A DNA stretch of 64,000 nt from Argopecten irradians (Eukaryota; Mollusca; Bivalvia; Pectinida; Pectinidae). Position 1 is the first letter of the stretch, and each line of letters begins with the position of its first letter. The DNA is taken from positions 31,485,528 through 31,549,527 of the forward strand of contig NC_091142.1 in the NCBI RefSeq assembly GCF_041381155.1, given 5' to 3'. Both the position numbers and the translations under genes were made by a program. The notes under the pieces are model-generated. The model saw only the letters and a program-made list of their open reading frames with translations. It was not told the origin of the DNA and did no database searches. Positions 36,801 to 47,900 of this stretch are shown piece after piece.

Positions 36801-38371
36801 TTTTGAGGAACTTCCACCTCCAGAAATGCCAGTTGTTGATCCAATTTCAGCTTCGAATTTTGCAACAGTGAACATAGATGGAATATTAAAGGAAGGTACC
36901 AAAACAGACCTAGATCAGCCTCCATTAAAATGATTTAAAGTTGCAACAGAGGAAGAGGTTGAAACTCTATTTCAATCCCGTCAATCCTGTCAATCCAAAG
37001 GCGCAAACGGCCCTTCGTAAAGATTCACAAGAATATTAAAATTAACAAAACTAAAAAATTTTCTTTAATGCATTACAGAATAGAGCATTGAAAGAAATGA
37101 ATTTGAAATAGACATGGAAAAAGTTGCACCTGAAGAACTAGCACTGTCACTTTTTCCACACTGTCAGTGTGGCAAATTCTATGTTGAAACACGACCGAAA
37201 CCCAGTCACACAGCTGATCAAGACCTTTACCACAGGAATAGCCTTTTGAGTATTCGTGCTGGAATCAATCGTTTCCTGTCGGACATTCACAGGAATATTG
37301 ACATAGCGCGAGACAAGGAGTTTAAAACGGCCAACGGCTGTTTAGACGGTATGTTGAAAGAGAGAACAAAAACGGGTCTTTCCAAACCAACTAAACATTA
37401 GGAGGTAATCGATAAATCAGATTTATCAAAGATAATCAAGTTCCTTGAAGGCGCTACAAGATGTCCAATTGTACTGAGGCACTGCAATTGGTACAATCTG
37501 TCAATTCACTTTGTTTCCAGAGGGATGGAGTTCCACCATAAATTTAAAACCCATTTACCTTTCAAAATGAGGAGAGTGGCGAATATGTCACCCTTAATGT
37601 CGAACCGCAACAGAAAAATCACCAAGGTGGAATCGATTCAGGGTCAGCACCCTCTGACAAGCGGATGTATGCAACAGGCTCTCCATGTTGTCCTGTAAAA
37701 TGTTAAAACTCCGTATCGAAAAAACTGAAAAAAGTGCCACTCACCTTTTCGACCAGTACAGGAAGGCTGCAGTCACTGCTCTATACTCAAACGATGTCTG
37801 GTTTACAAGCAAGCAGTTGGCAAAGCGTACATTTTCTAACTCCTCTCAGAAATATGCAAAGCAGCTTCGGTTACAAAATCTTACACTCTGCATTGTTTAC
37901 GTGCAACTGCGATTCAGTTCCTTAATGACGAAGGATTTGAGGCAAGACACATTATGTTTATGAGCTCGCACAAGTCGGAAAACACTTAGCTCTCGGAGGT
38001 CCTATACCGTACCGTGTCAACTACCCAAAAGAAATCACTCAGTGCGTCCCTGTCAACTGTAGCACACCCGACGGTTTCTAGATCCCTATCTTCCACTGTT
38101 GCCGAGACGCGGCCGTAATACAACCGCGCGCATTGGATTCAAGGCATTTGTGCGGTCGCTGGTTTTAATTTCTTTTACATTTAAGACAATTCCTAGACAG
38201 CTTTTATCACTAAAACATTACTGTATTTAATGTTCTTTGTCTCACGATATTTTCAGGAAAGAGAGTGGAAATCAGGTGGTTCATTCCTCGACCAGAACCA
38301 TGGCCCGGGGGGTGGTACTAAATGAGGGGATCATTACTAGGAAGGTCAAATCCACCTACTACTATGCACCG
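27869..38371 (+). CDS. VWA and Cache domain protein, CACHD1/alpha2delta-like, 5' 567 codons (3' end missing)
   Basis: This is the family of secreted or membrane-anchored calcium-channel-associated proteins (CACHD1, alpha2delta). Exons: 27869-28000, 28617-28679, 29846-30010, 30769-30986, 32004-32166, 32866-33079, 33175-33303, 34026-34111, 35270-35402, 35781-36063, 38257-38371. All introns are GT-AG and the phases chain without a break. Residues 1-20 form a signal peptide ([20 protein letters not shown]). An N-terminal VWA_N-like region ends with [11 protein letters not shown] (human CACHD1 has WQYFSSEEG). VWA and Cache domains follow. An acceptor-like tttgtag just before 27852 suggests a 5' UTR intron. 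Vertebrate CACHD1 is about 1,270 residues, so less than half is present; no second Cache, transmembrane segment or stop is seen before the N gap. Whether it is CACHD1 or a lineage-specific relative cannot be settled here. Confidence 0.8.
28785..29597 (-). mobile_element. Composite tandem-core element, inverted copy, in intron 2
   Basis: Read on the minus strand it starts acaagacgcctagagggcc, like the element at 23049. It contains about four units of ~155-165 bp (rcgctac(t)agtc, ctgcatggatt, agaaacat, ggggcggggcc) and ends in a (GACGGAC)n tract and a degenerate agct...agct hairpin (28787-28825). The units differ from those at 23049, so it is a distinct subfamily. Confidence 0.65.
29749..29805 (+). 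pseudogene. Decayed duplicate of the 5' part of exon 3
   Basis: Beginning 101 bp upstream of the matching point in the real exon, this stretch reads [20 protein letters not shown], against [17 protein letters not shown] at the start of exon 3. Nucleotides agree at roughly four in five positions over about 50 bp. The splice acceptor AG has been lost and the frame ends in TGA, so it is a relic of a tandem duplication, not an alternative exon. Confidence 0.65.
30203..30350 (+). mobile_element. Degenerate V-SINE copy
   Basis: Contains cctccacctctgggtcg, a B-box-like agttcgaatcccatatggg, gttaccagatattgacc and an end reading tgttaacaggacgt followed by an A/C-rich tail. These align in order with the intact SINE at 31486-31707, with many changes and a lost 5' head. 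Confidence 0.65.
31196..31774. mobile_element. MITE family M2 with SINE nested inside
   Basis: Outer inverted ends are ggactgaagttg on the left and caacttcagccc on the right. Internal inverted phrases such as aacggaactaggaaccagac and gtctgattcctagttccgtt fold on each other. The V-SINE at 31486-31707 lies inside. A short, uninterrupted relative is at 57571-57667. Confidence 0.6.
31486..31707 (+). mobile_element. tRNA-derived V-domain-like SINE (RUDI-like), 222 bp
   Basis: The 5' head is tRNA-like: an A box in ggtggccgagtggttaag (leucine/serine type) and a B box ggttcgaatccc. The central part, tttttctccgggtactccgg followed by ctttcctccacc, resembles the conserved V domain of V-SINEs; RUDI is the described molluscan family and the best guess. 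The 3' tail reads gctgttaataggacgtaaaa and ends aaacaaacaaacc. Direct repeats GCTTGT at 31480-31485 and 31708-31713 form the target-site duplication. Overlapping open frames are shadows. Confidence 0.8.
31890..31956 (+). pseudogene. tRNA-like sequence without acceptor pairing
   Basis: A box tagctcagttgg and B box ggttcaagccc are intact and correctly spaced, and the 3' end reads tggcggca. The 5' side (gattttcact) cannot pair with that 3' acceptor and the anticodon stem is mismatched. It is therefore a tRNA pseudogene or the head of a SINE. It ends about 48 bp before the acceptor of exon 5. Confidence 0.6.
32004..34111 (+). CDS. VWA domain exons of the CACHD1-like gene
   Basis: Exons 5-8 (32004-32166, 32866-33079, 33175-33303, 34026-34111) encode the VWA fold. 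It starts [13 protein letters not shown], which contains the DxSxS metal-ion-dependent adhesion site (MIDAS). The later metal loop appears as [14 protein letters not shown] (Ser where Thr is usual), and the last strand as [12 protein letters not shown] with the expected SDG aspartate. The MIDAS is therefore mostly preserved and divalent-metal binding is plausible. Exon 8 has two possible acceptors, at 34026 and 34032, both in frame and differing by two codons (Asp-Leu). Confidence 0.8.
32210..32445 (+). repeat. Dispersed intronic repeat R2, plus copy
   Basis: Landmarks ttagcgcaaatgcgtaacaa, ttgtgcatgaattagcgctt and a tacagtaaac end are found inverted at 41095-41300, in an intron of the phosphatase gene. 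Class unknown; non-coding. Confidence 0.6.
33430..33800 (+). mobile_element. MITE family M1, best-preserved copy, in intron 7
   Basis: Ends ttaaagatgctccaccgccg and, inverted, cagcggtggagcatctttaa. TTAA at each boundary looks like a target duplication, and the terminal inverted repeat is about 19-20 bp. The internal sequence is 330 bp, non-coding, with tttttcgggatgcaatt in the middle. TTAA targeting points to a piggyBac-type transposase acting in trans, but the ends do not carry the usual CC start, so this assignment is tentative. Confidence 0.7.
33926..34020 (+). repeat. 41-bp tandem duplication just upstream of exon 8
   Basis: ttctgctgtttaaggatgtt...aggacacgattaat is followed by ttctgttgtttaatgatgtt...aggacacgattaat, then by a third partial tctgctattttaattag that forms the acceptor tract. 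The acceptor region of exon 8 may thus derive from the duplication. Confidence 0.65.
35270..38371 (+). CDS. First Cache domain exons of the CACHD1-like gene
   Basis: Exons 9-11 (35270-35402, 35781-36063, 38257-38371) cover [13 protein letters not shown], then [47 protein letters not shown] and a [14 protein letters not shown] segment ending TYYYAP. The G-V-A/D-V-x-L and F-I-I-D-x-x-G-x-x-L-x-H-P signatures are those of dCACHE domains of alpha2delta and CACHD1. The domain is cut after TYYYAP, where the next exon should supply the final strands. The 2.2-kb intron before exon 11 contains a Crypton-like insertion. Confidence 0.78.
36490..38110 (+). mobile_element. Broken Crypton-like tyrosine recombinase (DUF3504 family) in intron 10
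   Basis: An intronless block reads as pieces of a DUF3504-type protein, the family derived from Crypton DNA transposons and seen in KIAA1958, QRICH1 and ZMYM proteins. Pieces in order: an acidic N-terminal region with [19 protein letters not shown] (stop at 36933); [11 protein letters not shown] and [18 protein letters not shown] (37114-37401); [20 protein letters not shown] near 37480-37540; a frame with [18 protein letters not shown] (37685-); and [20 protein letters not shown] from 37891, which carries the HxxR motif of tyrosine recombinases. At least four stops or frameshifts separate them, and the final catalytic Tyr region is lost after HKSENT-stop. Element ends were not located. Confidence 0.75.
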
Positions 38372-38689
38372 GTGAGTATAAAATAGAGATTGTTTCTATG
38401 TTTGGTTCCGTTCTTTCCACACGTATACTGACGAGCATAACATATTGTCTGTGCCGCCTTTAAACCATATAAGACTGAAACGTCGTTTAATTTAACATGG
38501 AATTAAAACAAACCCATGTAAAGATAAAATGAGTAAGTTTAGATTATCATATGACGCTTTATCTTATCGAAGCGTAAAGTAGAAGTAGTCCGGTCAGCCA
38601 ATGAGTGTGTATTCATATGACATTGAGATTATGTTTATTTGAAAGCAACAAATATTTTATTGTCATTGATTATGTGAGCCTGCAGATCA

Positions 38690-38880
38690 TAGAGCGTGTC
38701 TGCTGCCCCCGATCGCATGGTCGTAAAAGGCGACTAAAGTTAGGATCTTATCTTGTCCTTTCTTCCTAACTAACTGCCTTCTTCACTAACGTCTCCCTTT
38801 ATACAGCGTTCCGTTGAAAATCGTGCATCATTGGCAGGTTTTATAATAGTGTGAGCTAAGTTCATGATTATTTTAAGTTA
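38690..38880 (+). repeat. Possible SINE or LINE-tail fragment
   Basis: The phrase ctgctgcccccgatcgcatg followed by gtcgtaaaaggcgactaaag looks like an interspersed repeat common in marine invertebrate introns as I recall it. No second copy was found in the window and no ends were seen. Confidence 0.3.
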
Positions 38881-39424
38881 TATTATACATAGTACCATGT
38901 GCTTCACAGATGTCTATAAGTGTTGAAATGGTTAGCGATCGGTGACGGTAACTTACCCGACGGAAATACAAAATGACGACGACATAATTGTATTTATGTT
39001 AAATAAAACATATCTGAATTTCGATATTTTGTCAGTGTATGCTTTAATTTATCTTTAATGAGTAATGGTTCTGTCATTACGATGTATTTAAGTTTTAAAA
39101 GTTTGCCAGTTTTGATAACCCTGTTTCATTGACGAAAAAAGTATGGAAGCCTGTTTGTACTAGCGCGATATTGATCAAAATTTCCATTTTACACATATTT
39201 GTATTTCCGATAAAATTCAATATTTAATACTTATTCCGAAGAGTGGTTTGGATTTTTGTGACCTCATTATTGTTTTTGTTTTTAACTGTGTATTTTATAT
39301 GTACTATTTTCTTTTATTTTTGTAATTATTTTACTTTATTGCCATTTTATTTCTTAATACGTGTCATAGCTCTACATATAACAGATACTAATGGTCAGTT
39401 AGTTCCATGTATTTATTTATCTGG

Positions 39425-39720
39425 GGCCAGTTGTTCAAAGGTCTATTAAAAGTTAATCGAGGATTAAACCTTCATTAAACCGTCATTAACTTGATGACGT
39501 CATTTCCAGAAAATATGATGTTGCACAAACGTCCATTAAAGTTAACGGAGCATAAAGCTCTAATAAAGCTTTATTAAAATCTGCGATATTTAATGGACCT
39601 ATGGGGCTCCTTTAAACCACAATTAAATGCTAATTTGTGTGGTAAAACTTTTGTATAAACTCTTTTAGTGGAGTTCGGTTACCAAATTCACAAAGACGGT
39701 AAAACAATGTCCAATCAGAG
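39425..39720. repeat. Possible DNA-transposon end (PIF/Harbinger-like)
   Basis: ctggggccagttgttcaaag resembles one terminus of such elements. An internal imperfect repeat pairs ttgttcaaaggtctattaaa with ttgcacaaacgtccattaaa, 80-90 bp apart. No opposite end and no transposase were found. A short frame after it (EMKLEEAELKSELAG) is not recognised. Confidence 0.3.
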
Positions 39721-40331
39721 CATTTATATATTTGAGGAAATATTTAGAAATGAAACTGGAAGAAGCAGAATTAAAAAGTGAACTTGCCGGGTTGGGGATG
39801 TACATGTATGTATGTTTCCAATTTATCTACATGTACATATATGATAATCAACTTCTACATGTTCTTTATGGATACATATTGAAAAATGACTTTACAGTGA
39901 AAACTAGTCATCATGTTATAGACTTTTACACCTTCTTATTAATAACAGAAACAACAATATCAAGCAAATGAAATAAATATTTTAACAAACAAATGTCAAA
40001 AGGCATAGACATATAGTAAATACACACAGTGATGAATAAAGTCAATATACAGTAAAACTTCCTTAAGACGAATCTGCTTGATACGCATTTTTATTTATTA
40101 CGAAGTAAATTCAAACCTTGGGTTTTTGGCTCCTCTTTATTTATACTTCTTTGAGAAACGTATAGCGGATTTCCTTATAACGAATTATCTTTTGATAGGA
40201 GTGATTTCGTGGTCCCTTCAAGAAAATGTTTGCTCTATAACAATTTTTTTCCCAGAAAGTGTTGGATGTAGCCTTGTTTTAAAGTGAAACTTGGGGTTTA
40301 AAAAGGGAACTAATTTATAAAAATCAAATAC

Positions 40332-40341
40332 NNNNNNNNNN
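40332..40341. other. Assembly gap, 10 N
   Basis: A run of exactly ten undetermined bases, probably a placeholder of unknown true length. It lies between the last seen exon of the VWA/Cache gene and the first seen exon of the phosphatase gene. Confidence 0.98.
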
Positions 40342-40361
40342 GAGTCAAGTTGGGATTCCAG

Positions 40362-43300
40362 TCTCCAGTCTCAAATATGTTGTGGACAAGAAGATGCAAA
40401 ATAAGGCAAAGTCTTTCCGTGATGAATACAAAGTAAATATATATATTTAAAACTATTTCAGGGATAAGTATACATATTACATAAACGAAAATAGCTAAGG
40501 AGTGTATTACCGTGATGTCAGTTTTTAATGGCAATATTCTGTAAACTAAAACACAAACTAAAGTTAAAATAGAAGAAAGAAAATGAAAAAGAAAAAAAAA
40601 ACTACGTAAAAATTAATACTCAAATATTTTTATTTTTTATTATGAATTATTTTTAACATTGGATATTATACTTTTTTGTCATTTTTCCAGTCGATACCCA
40701 GTGGATCGTTGCATTATCATAACATTGGAATGTTAGAACAAAACAAATGGAAGAATAGGTTTAAGACAACCTTTCCATGTAAGTTTGTCTGTTATTTTTA
40801 ATAAAATGTTTTTTTTTAAGTAAAAAAATGTATATAGCAAAGTAATGATAATATAAATGTATATATCAGAGTAATGATAATAAAAATGTATATAGCAGAG
40901 TAATGATAATTGTTCAATTTACGCAGTTTGCATGAACGTTGTATAATTTCTTCAGATGACCATTCACGTGTTGTCCTGGAGACTGTTGGAAACGATCCTC
41001 ACTCGGACTATATCAACGCTAACTTTATTGATGTAAGTACAAACAAATACAATAAATATAATTCATTCCAATGAGTACTTTGAACTTTCTTAAGCAGTAA
41101 ATTTATTTTAGTGCTGTACGGTTATCTTTGAAGCGCTTAATTCATGCACAGCGCTAATTTGTTAAAGATGGTATTTCATTCTCAGTATTGAATCACCGAA
41201 TGGCGCTAACTTAAATCCGTGCTAAAACCTCATATTTACATTGTTCACATCTGCGCTACAGTTGTCTGTGCTAAAGTGTACATTGATTATTGCAGTTGGT
41301 TACGTTAGTAACGGGGTCTTCCTACAATTAACCGTATTAATTACTTGGATCACGAATTTTATTTAATATTGATGTATACATTATATCAATTATTCATTAT
41401 TCTATTAACGACGATATGCTTGTGATATCTTACAGAGTGTTACAAGACCTGCAGTATACATCGCAACTCAAGGTAAAATATGCATACCCGAATTATAAAG
41501 GCAACAAACGACAAAATGATCACCGTTTATACCAAGTCTGATAATCATCAAATTCCTATTTTAATAAGAATAGTTTCTTATATATCTTTTTTATTATCAA
41601 TAAATGTTATCATTTCGTGCAAGTGATTCACATGATAGTTGATATATCATACTCATGTATTACATGTCTGATAGAAATTAAACTTCTCCATTGGGCAGGA
41701 CCAAGGCCAGGCACTGTTAACGACTTCTGGAGAATGGTTTGGCAACAACGGACAGGAAAGATTGTCATGTTAACTAACCTGATAGAGGGAGGGAAGGTAT
41801 AATACTGTATTGTTTTGTAATATTCTTTATTTAATTTCGCAAAACTCGTGGATATATTCAAAATCGCAAAACTTATCAAATTCATTTTCTATATCAGTCC
41901 GCCATATGAATGACCCTTTTAAATACTCTAAAAATGATTCGCAACAATAACCCTTGTGAATACATTCCAAAGAGTTAATCACGGAATTTCACACTCGCAA
42001 AATTTACCAACTATACAGAATCAGTTCCTCACATTAGTGTTATATGATAGAGGGAGGGAATGTATATATCAAAAACTATAGTCTACATGATGTAACTCAA
42101 AGTGACTGAATGTCAGTTTCTAACAATAATGTTCTTATGTAATGCGACTAATTCACGTACCACGTGATACATGGTACCGTTTGTGCGGAACTAGTATCTC
42201 CAGTGGTGATGGAACATAATTCTTTGTAATCTTCGCACTGAAATGACGTTGGCTAGGGACATTCCATCACCAATATAAGCAATAATCCCGCACAAACGTT
42301 AGCAGGTATCACGTGGTACGTGATTTATTCTTGTTAATCGAATCAATACAACATTGTCATCACAATTTACAAGCTCATTTGATTGATCTTTTTTAGCCTA
42401 AGTGTGACAAGTATTGGCCTGAGGAAGGAAAACCGTTGAGCACAACGAACTTCAACATCATACTGGATAGAGAAAGGTCTTACGCATTTTATATCGTCAG
42501 AGAATTCACAGTTACAGAGAGGAAGGTATGATTATATGAAACATCCTTTATAAATCAACTTATGTCTTAACCTGTAATTTGTCCTACGTTATTCCTTGTA
42601 CCTTAAGATGTTAAATATATATTGAACGTTGCTATATGGGTCCCATTTAGTCAAACAAGCCGAAGTTAACCGACAGTGTAACGTTGTTGTCAATAACGCC
42701 ATGTGACTACCGTAACTACGTAAGGTCTGTCCGAACTCTTCCGAATGCGGGTCATGAACTTTCCGACTTCCGTTCGGCAATGATCGTAACGCCTATGACG
42801 ACTAGTTTGAAATAAAGGCATGTTTACAAGTATAGACTTTCAACAACTGTTGTACCAAAGTTGTTAAGAAATCATCAAAAATAGTCTTTGATATTACTTA
42901 ATTTTAACTACACTTACAAATTCTGACAATATCGGGGTCAAATCTTAACGTCACTTGATAGTTATGTATAGTGTTTCTTTGATATGAAATATACAGCAGA
43001 AGGAATATATACATTTCTATAAACAGGCGTAAAACACTGTTATTAATCCCTAAAATCATGCAAGCAGAATAGTTCGTTATTACACCAGTGAAAAAACCCA
43101 AATACATTTGATTTTATTAATTTCCAATCACGTTCACATTTGAAACTTACTTATCATTTTTTTAATGAGACGAAGACAGTTCGACATATACATCAATTCC
43201 ACTATACCACGTGGCCAGACCACGGGACTCCTGACCCTAACGAACTCGTCGTCTTCCATCGTCGTGTTCGTCAGTATTACGATGTCTTGGGCGGAGAGAT

Positions 43301-44943
43301 GGTAGTCCACTGCAGGTTAGAAATAAATCAAATACATGTTGTACTATTGCTATAAGATTCCCTGACATCCCTCTATGTGCTTTTCCGTAGATAATGACTC
43401 TGAAGTCCAGGTAAGAAAGATTACATTTCAATTTATATTAATCTATAAAATTCAATTTTATATATCCCTACTTTATCTGTAGATGTGTAGTGTGTTGAGT
43501 TTTATAGAATTTTGGTTCTTAATTCGTGTGCGTTTCGTTGTCTAAGACGCGGTACTTAAAATACCCTGTTGCTACTTTGTCATTGACATACGCGTCTTGT
43601 GTAAGAAGGATTTCGAGTTAGGAATTTAATTAAATTATGAATACTGCTCTAGGTGGAGATTCTTGCATGTTCGTAAATTTAAATTTGCATTTAACCTAAT
43701 TTGATGAAGTTTATATTCTAACATATTTAACAGTGCTGGAATTGGTCGAACGGGAACTTTCCTTGCCCTTGATGCTCTTCTGGAATATGGTGAAGAGTTC
43801 GGGTGTATCGATGTCAAAGAGTATATTAAAACAATGCGGGAGGATAGAGTTAATATGGTTCAAACCGCAGTAAGTATTACTTATTGGCCGGGGCAAAGAA
43901 GTCTTTTACCATCCGTATCTTATCAATAGTGTCAACCAAATCATTGGATAACAAGCCAGAATACTGAATCAAACATCCTTGGCAAAATGTATATATATCA
44001 ATATCAACATTGCTTATTAATGGTTATCTTGTCCACAATTTGGTGATTTAAAGAATAAACAATAACAAAACTAAATTGCAAGATATTTTTATTTATCTTA
44101 AATCTTTTGAATGGGTTTGTTTAAACTAAATTACACAATAAATTGCATAAAAATGTAGATGTTAACGATATTCCAAGTCCCGTTGATTATTTATTAACAT
44201 AAATATCTGAACAATAAGAAATAAAGTGCAATGGATATGCATTATTTAAGGATAACCTTGAATATTTTGTTTTATGTTATGGAGATAAAGCACAAAAACT
44301 GAGTGTATTCTAGATAAAAGCTGTTTATGACGAGAGTATTCTCACATTTTTTGGTTATATCTCCATAACTTAAAAACGTCTGTTTAAATTAATCCTAATG
44401 ATTTACTAAAGATAACCTCTTCAACATTCAAAATTCATTTATGTTGTCTACGAAATCAATACGTCGTCATCTCAGCCAATCAGAAGCGACGTTACAAACG
44501 ACGACATCATTTTTCCCTTTATGGGCTGAAAAAGCAATATTTAAGCCAATGAGAATGTTCGTAACAAGCAAAATTGAATTATTTGTGTTAGGAAATAAAA
44601 GTAACGTATTTTATTTTCACCATTTTTCAATATTTCAATAAAATTAAACAGAGATTGAAGGACAGGCTATGTAATTTCTCTTCCGAAAAATAACATATTC
44701 CTTTTCTCGTCCTAAAAATAACGTAGCCATGTACAATAATATTTGAATCAATTATACCATAATTACACAACATAATGGTATTATTTATTTATCTAGGAAC
44801 AATACATTGCCATACACCAACTCCTTATCGATGCATTCGAAATGCCAGATAGTCTGATTCCTAGAGCGAAGTTCCACACACAGCTTAGACATATCTTCTC
44901 TGAAGGTCCTGCAAACCAGACAAAGATCAGGAAGGAATTCCAG
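40362..44943 (+). CDS. RPTP D1 catalytic domain exons
   Basis: Exons 40362-40432, 40691-40778, 40956-41032, 41436-41472, 41699-41796, 42397-42525, 43170-43315, 43734-43869, 44797-44943. Motifs in order: [18 protein letters not shown] (phosphotyrosine-loop KNR), [41 protein letters not shown] (mobile WPD loop with the general acid Asp), and [14 protein letters not shown], the complete CX5R signature split by the intron between 43315 and 43734. [14 protein letters not shown] follows (Q loop). All residues needed for catalysis are present, so D1 should be active. Confidence 0.9.
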
Positions 44944-47900
44944 GTAATACATAATTTGCTTTGGTGTTGATATGAAACTGGTAGAAGTTTTATTTAATAG
45001 CAATGTAAGTCACAAAAAGTAAGGAATTTCAAGAGTTTTTTTTTTAGATCCTCAAATGGTATTATTAATTACCAATGTAAACATTAAGATGCTTGTGCGT
45101 ATTAGTACTTGCATGGTTGTGAACAATAAATATTAACATTTAGTTACCGTTACAATACCACAGTTATACTATATGTCACTTGAGTTATGTTAATATTTTC
45201 TTCGATGAAAAATACTTTACTCCTTTAACGCGAACTGCAATTGACACGTTTTATAGTTAATAATAATGATACGGGGTAATAGATTAAGAGTAATCAAAGG
45301 TTGGTCAAACACGATATCTCAAACTATTCCAAACCATGTATTTCAAAGACATTTGAATATGTTTCTTCAAATGAAACTTAAAACCGCTGTAATAACAATA
45401 ATGAATAGAAATGTATATAAATGCAAAATACGATATTTTAGATAAACAAAGTTTGAAATGACGCCAACACATTCGGACGAAATATATTTTTCAAATATGG
45501 GGGATTCGTCGAATAGCTGTCTGAGCTATTCGGTTTTGGTTACATGGAATAAACTGGGGCATTGTATGGGCCAGTTGGAGTATCCGAGGAATGCGAGTTC
45601 GAATAAAAAGGGTTACACTGTAGTCATTTGCAATTTATGTGTCCATGTTCCGTTATGGTAATTGAAAATGTTGCCAATGACTTTCGAGTTGTGTAAATGG
45701 TATATAGCTGGTAATCAATTGAAGTAAAAACTAAACGCTGTCTGCCAATTCATTGGTAGCTCTTTTCATAATTCGAACACGCCACAAAGGCGTGCTTTTA
45801 AAAACGCAATTATATTGTTATATAAATCTATGTTTAACGCTAATTCACCAAAAATTGCTAACATTAACTGATACATAAATATCTTCGATTTAGAGTACCA
45901 AAGTTACATTTTCAAGAACATAATATGTAATATATTGCATATCATGGGCCTGCCCGATATTCGTAGAGGCTAATATTCGACAGGTAATATTCAGCAAGTT
46001 TGGTAACATACAATGTATGTCGTTTGAAAAGTAAATGGATGAGATCAAACGGTTTTTTATACATATTGTTTGTCGACAGCACTATGTTGGCCGCTAATAT
46101 CATAGAGAAAAAGAAAAAGAAAAGAGAAAAAAAACGCGAAAAATCAAATATATTTACGAAATTTACTTACAAAAATATGTATTTGTCATATAATAAGCTG
46201 ACACAATCTTCCAAGCCGGATTATGGCGAGACAGACTACAGTGCCGCCTTATTGTCGTCAAACAGGGCGAAGAACAGGACGTTGTCTGTGTTAGCAGGTA
46301 AGTCTCTAAGATGCAAAGTACTCATTTAATTTTCAGAAATTAAAACTTTTTCAATCCGTAACATTCCGAACGGTTTTAATTTCAATAGAATTTCTCTCAA
46401 CGATGCTCCATCGCCAGCGAATGTTTTCTTTTCTCTATCAAACACAGGAGCTGACGAATTTCTATTTTTCATCAGTTACAAAAGTAACTTATTTACACCA
46501 TTGCCACTATTGACAGTTTCTTATTTTATTTCAATATCAAAACTTATTAATTGCGCCCCCTGAAAAATCGTCATTGCACTATGCTCTATTTCGGAGCAAG
46601 TATTGATTGTGCATGCGCTAAAATCAAAATTGATTATCTTATATAAATTTTTGTTTTGATTAAACACATAGAAACAAGATTATACATCACTTAATGTTCC
46701 AATGATAGTATCATTAATGCTCTGGTGGCGGTGTAGCATTTTTAATGATCAAACATTGAAATATGTGTGTTAACCATTATTGTTTTTAGTCGACAGATTT
46801 AGAGTTTACCTACAATCCCATTCTAATGATAGAACTGACTATATCAACGCTGTGTCCGTGCCTGTAAGTGTTTTTATATCTGTATATGAACTACTTCTAA
46901 TAAATACAATGTATGTGAAGTTGTATTATTATGTAGTACATGTCTCATTTCATAAAACAATATGGTATCATTTGCGTTCATATACGCATGTCTGAGTGTC
47001 TGCATCCCTACCTGGGTTTATACAATGTAACTTTTGAGAAAAACAAAATGATGTTAGATATTATACATATGTAGTCACAAATATGTTCAGAGCAGGCTTG
47101 TTTTAACCGTTTCATTCGTTTCATTCCTCTGTTGGTAATGTTAAAAAATCACTTTTTTCATAAATTGTCAATATTGAATGAATAATATTATTCGAATTAA
47201 AAGGAATCAGACTATTCATTCTTATTTCATTCAATCTTTGATTTTTGTCATCTTTGACCCGTTTTACATGACTATGTTTAATAAATTCATTGAATTGAAT
47301 TTGTTTCATTATCTGTTATTGTGATATCTAATTGGTTTTTATTTATTAAAAAGTCGTACACATCCAAGACTGGGTACATCGTCACTCAGACTCCCCTGGA
47401 GGACACCGTGGTGGATCTGTTGACCATGATAATGGACCACAACTGTCACACACTTGTCATTATTGAGACGGAAGCCATTGTAAGTAAATAGAAATCAAAG
47501 ACACACATATGTCTTATAGTCCTTGCTTGGTTTCTCTTCATTAATCATATTTATAAAATTTTGTGAGTAACCACGGTTACAATGATTAAAAATACAAACA
47601 AATCTCTCATGATATATTTCACGGGATGATTTCTCAACAAAATAAATAAAGACACTCAAATAATCATACGTTAAATTGTGATTTAATACACCAAGTTCAG
47701 AATATTCAGTGGAAGTTGTATTTTCACAGCTTAAAGAACTATATACCCCAATATTCTAAGTTTATTGTGCTTCTTTAGCTCACAGTAGCAATAAATATAC
47801 ACTGCACCATCATACGAGATCATGACTTGTTATAGCCGTTCAAAACACACAAAACATTAGTTGTAAGAAGAACGTTTAAACAAAATAGACCCTTACAAAT

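Noticed and set aside
39243..39449. Hydrophobic frame (IFVTSLLFLFLTVYFICTIF) considered as the missing transmembrane exon
   Set aside because: It has no splice acceptor in phase with exon 11, is T-rich intronic DNA, and runs into the repeat at 39425.
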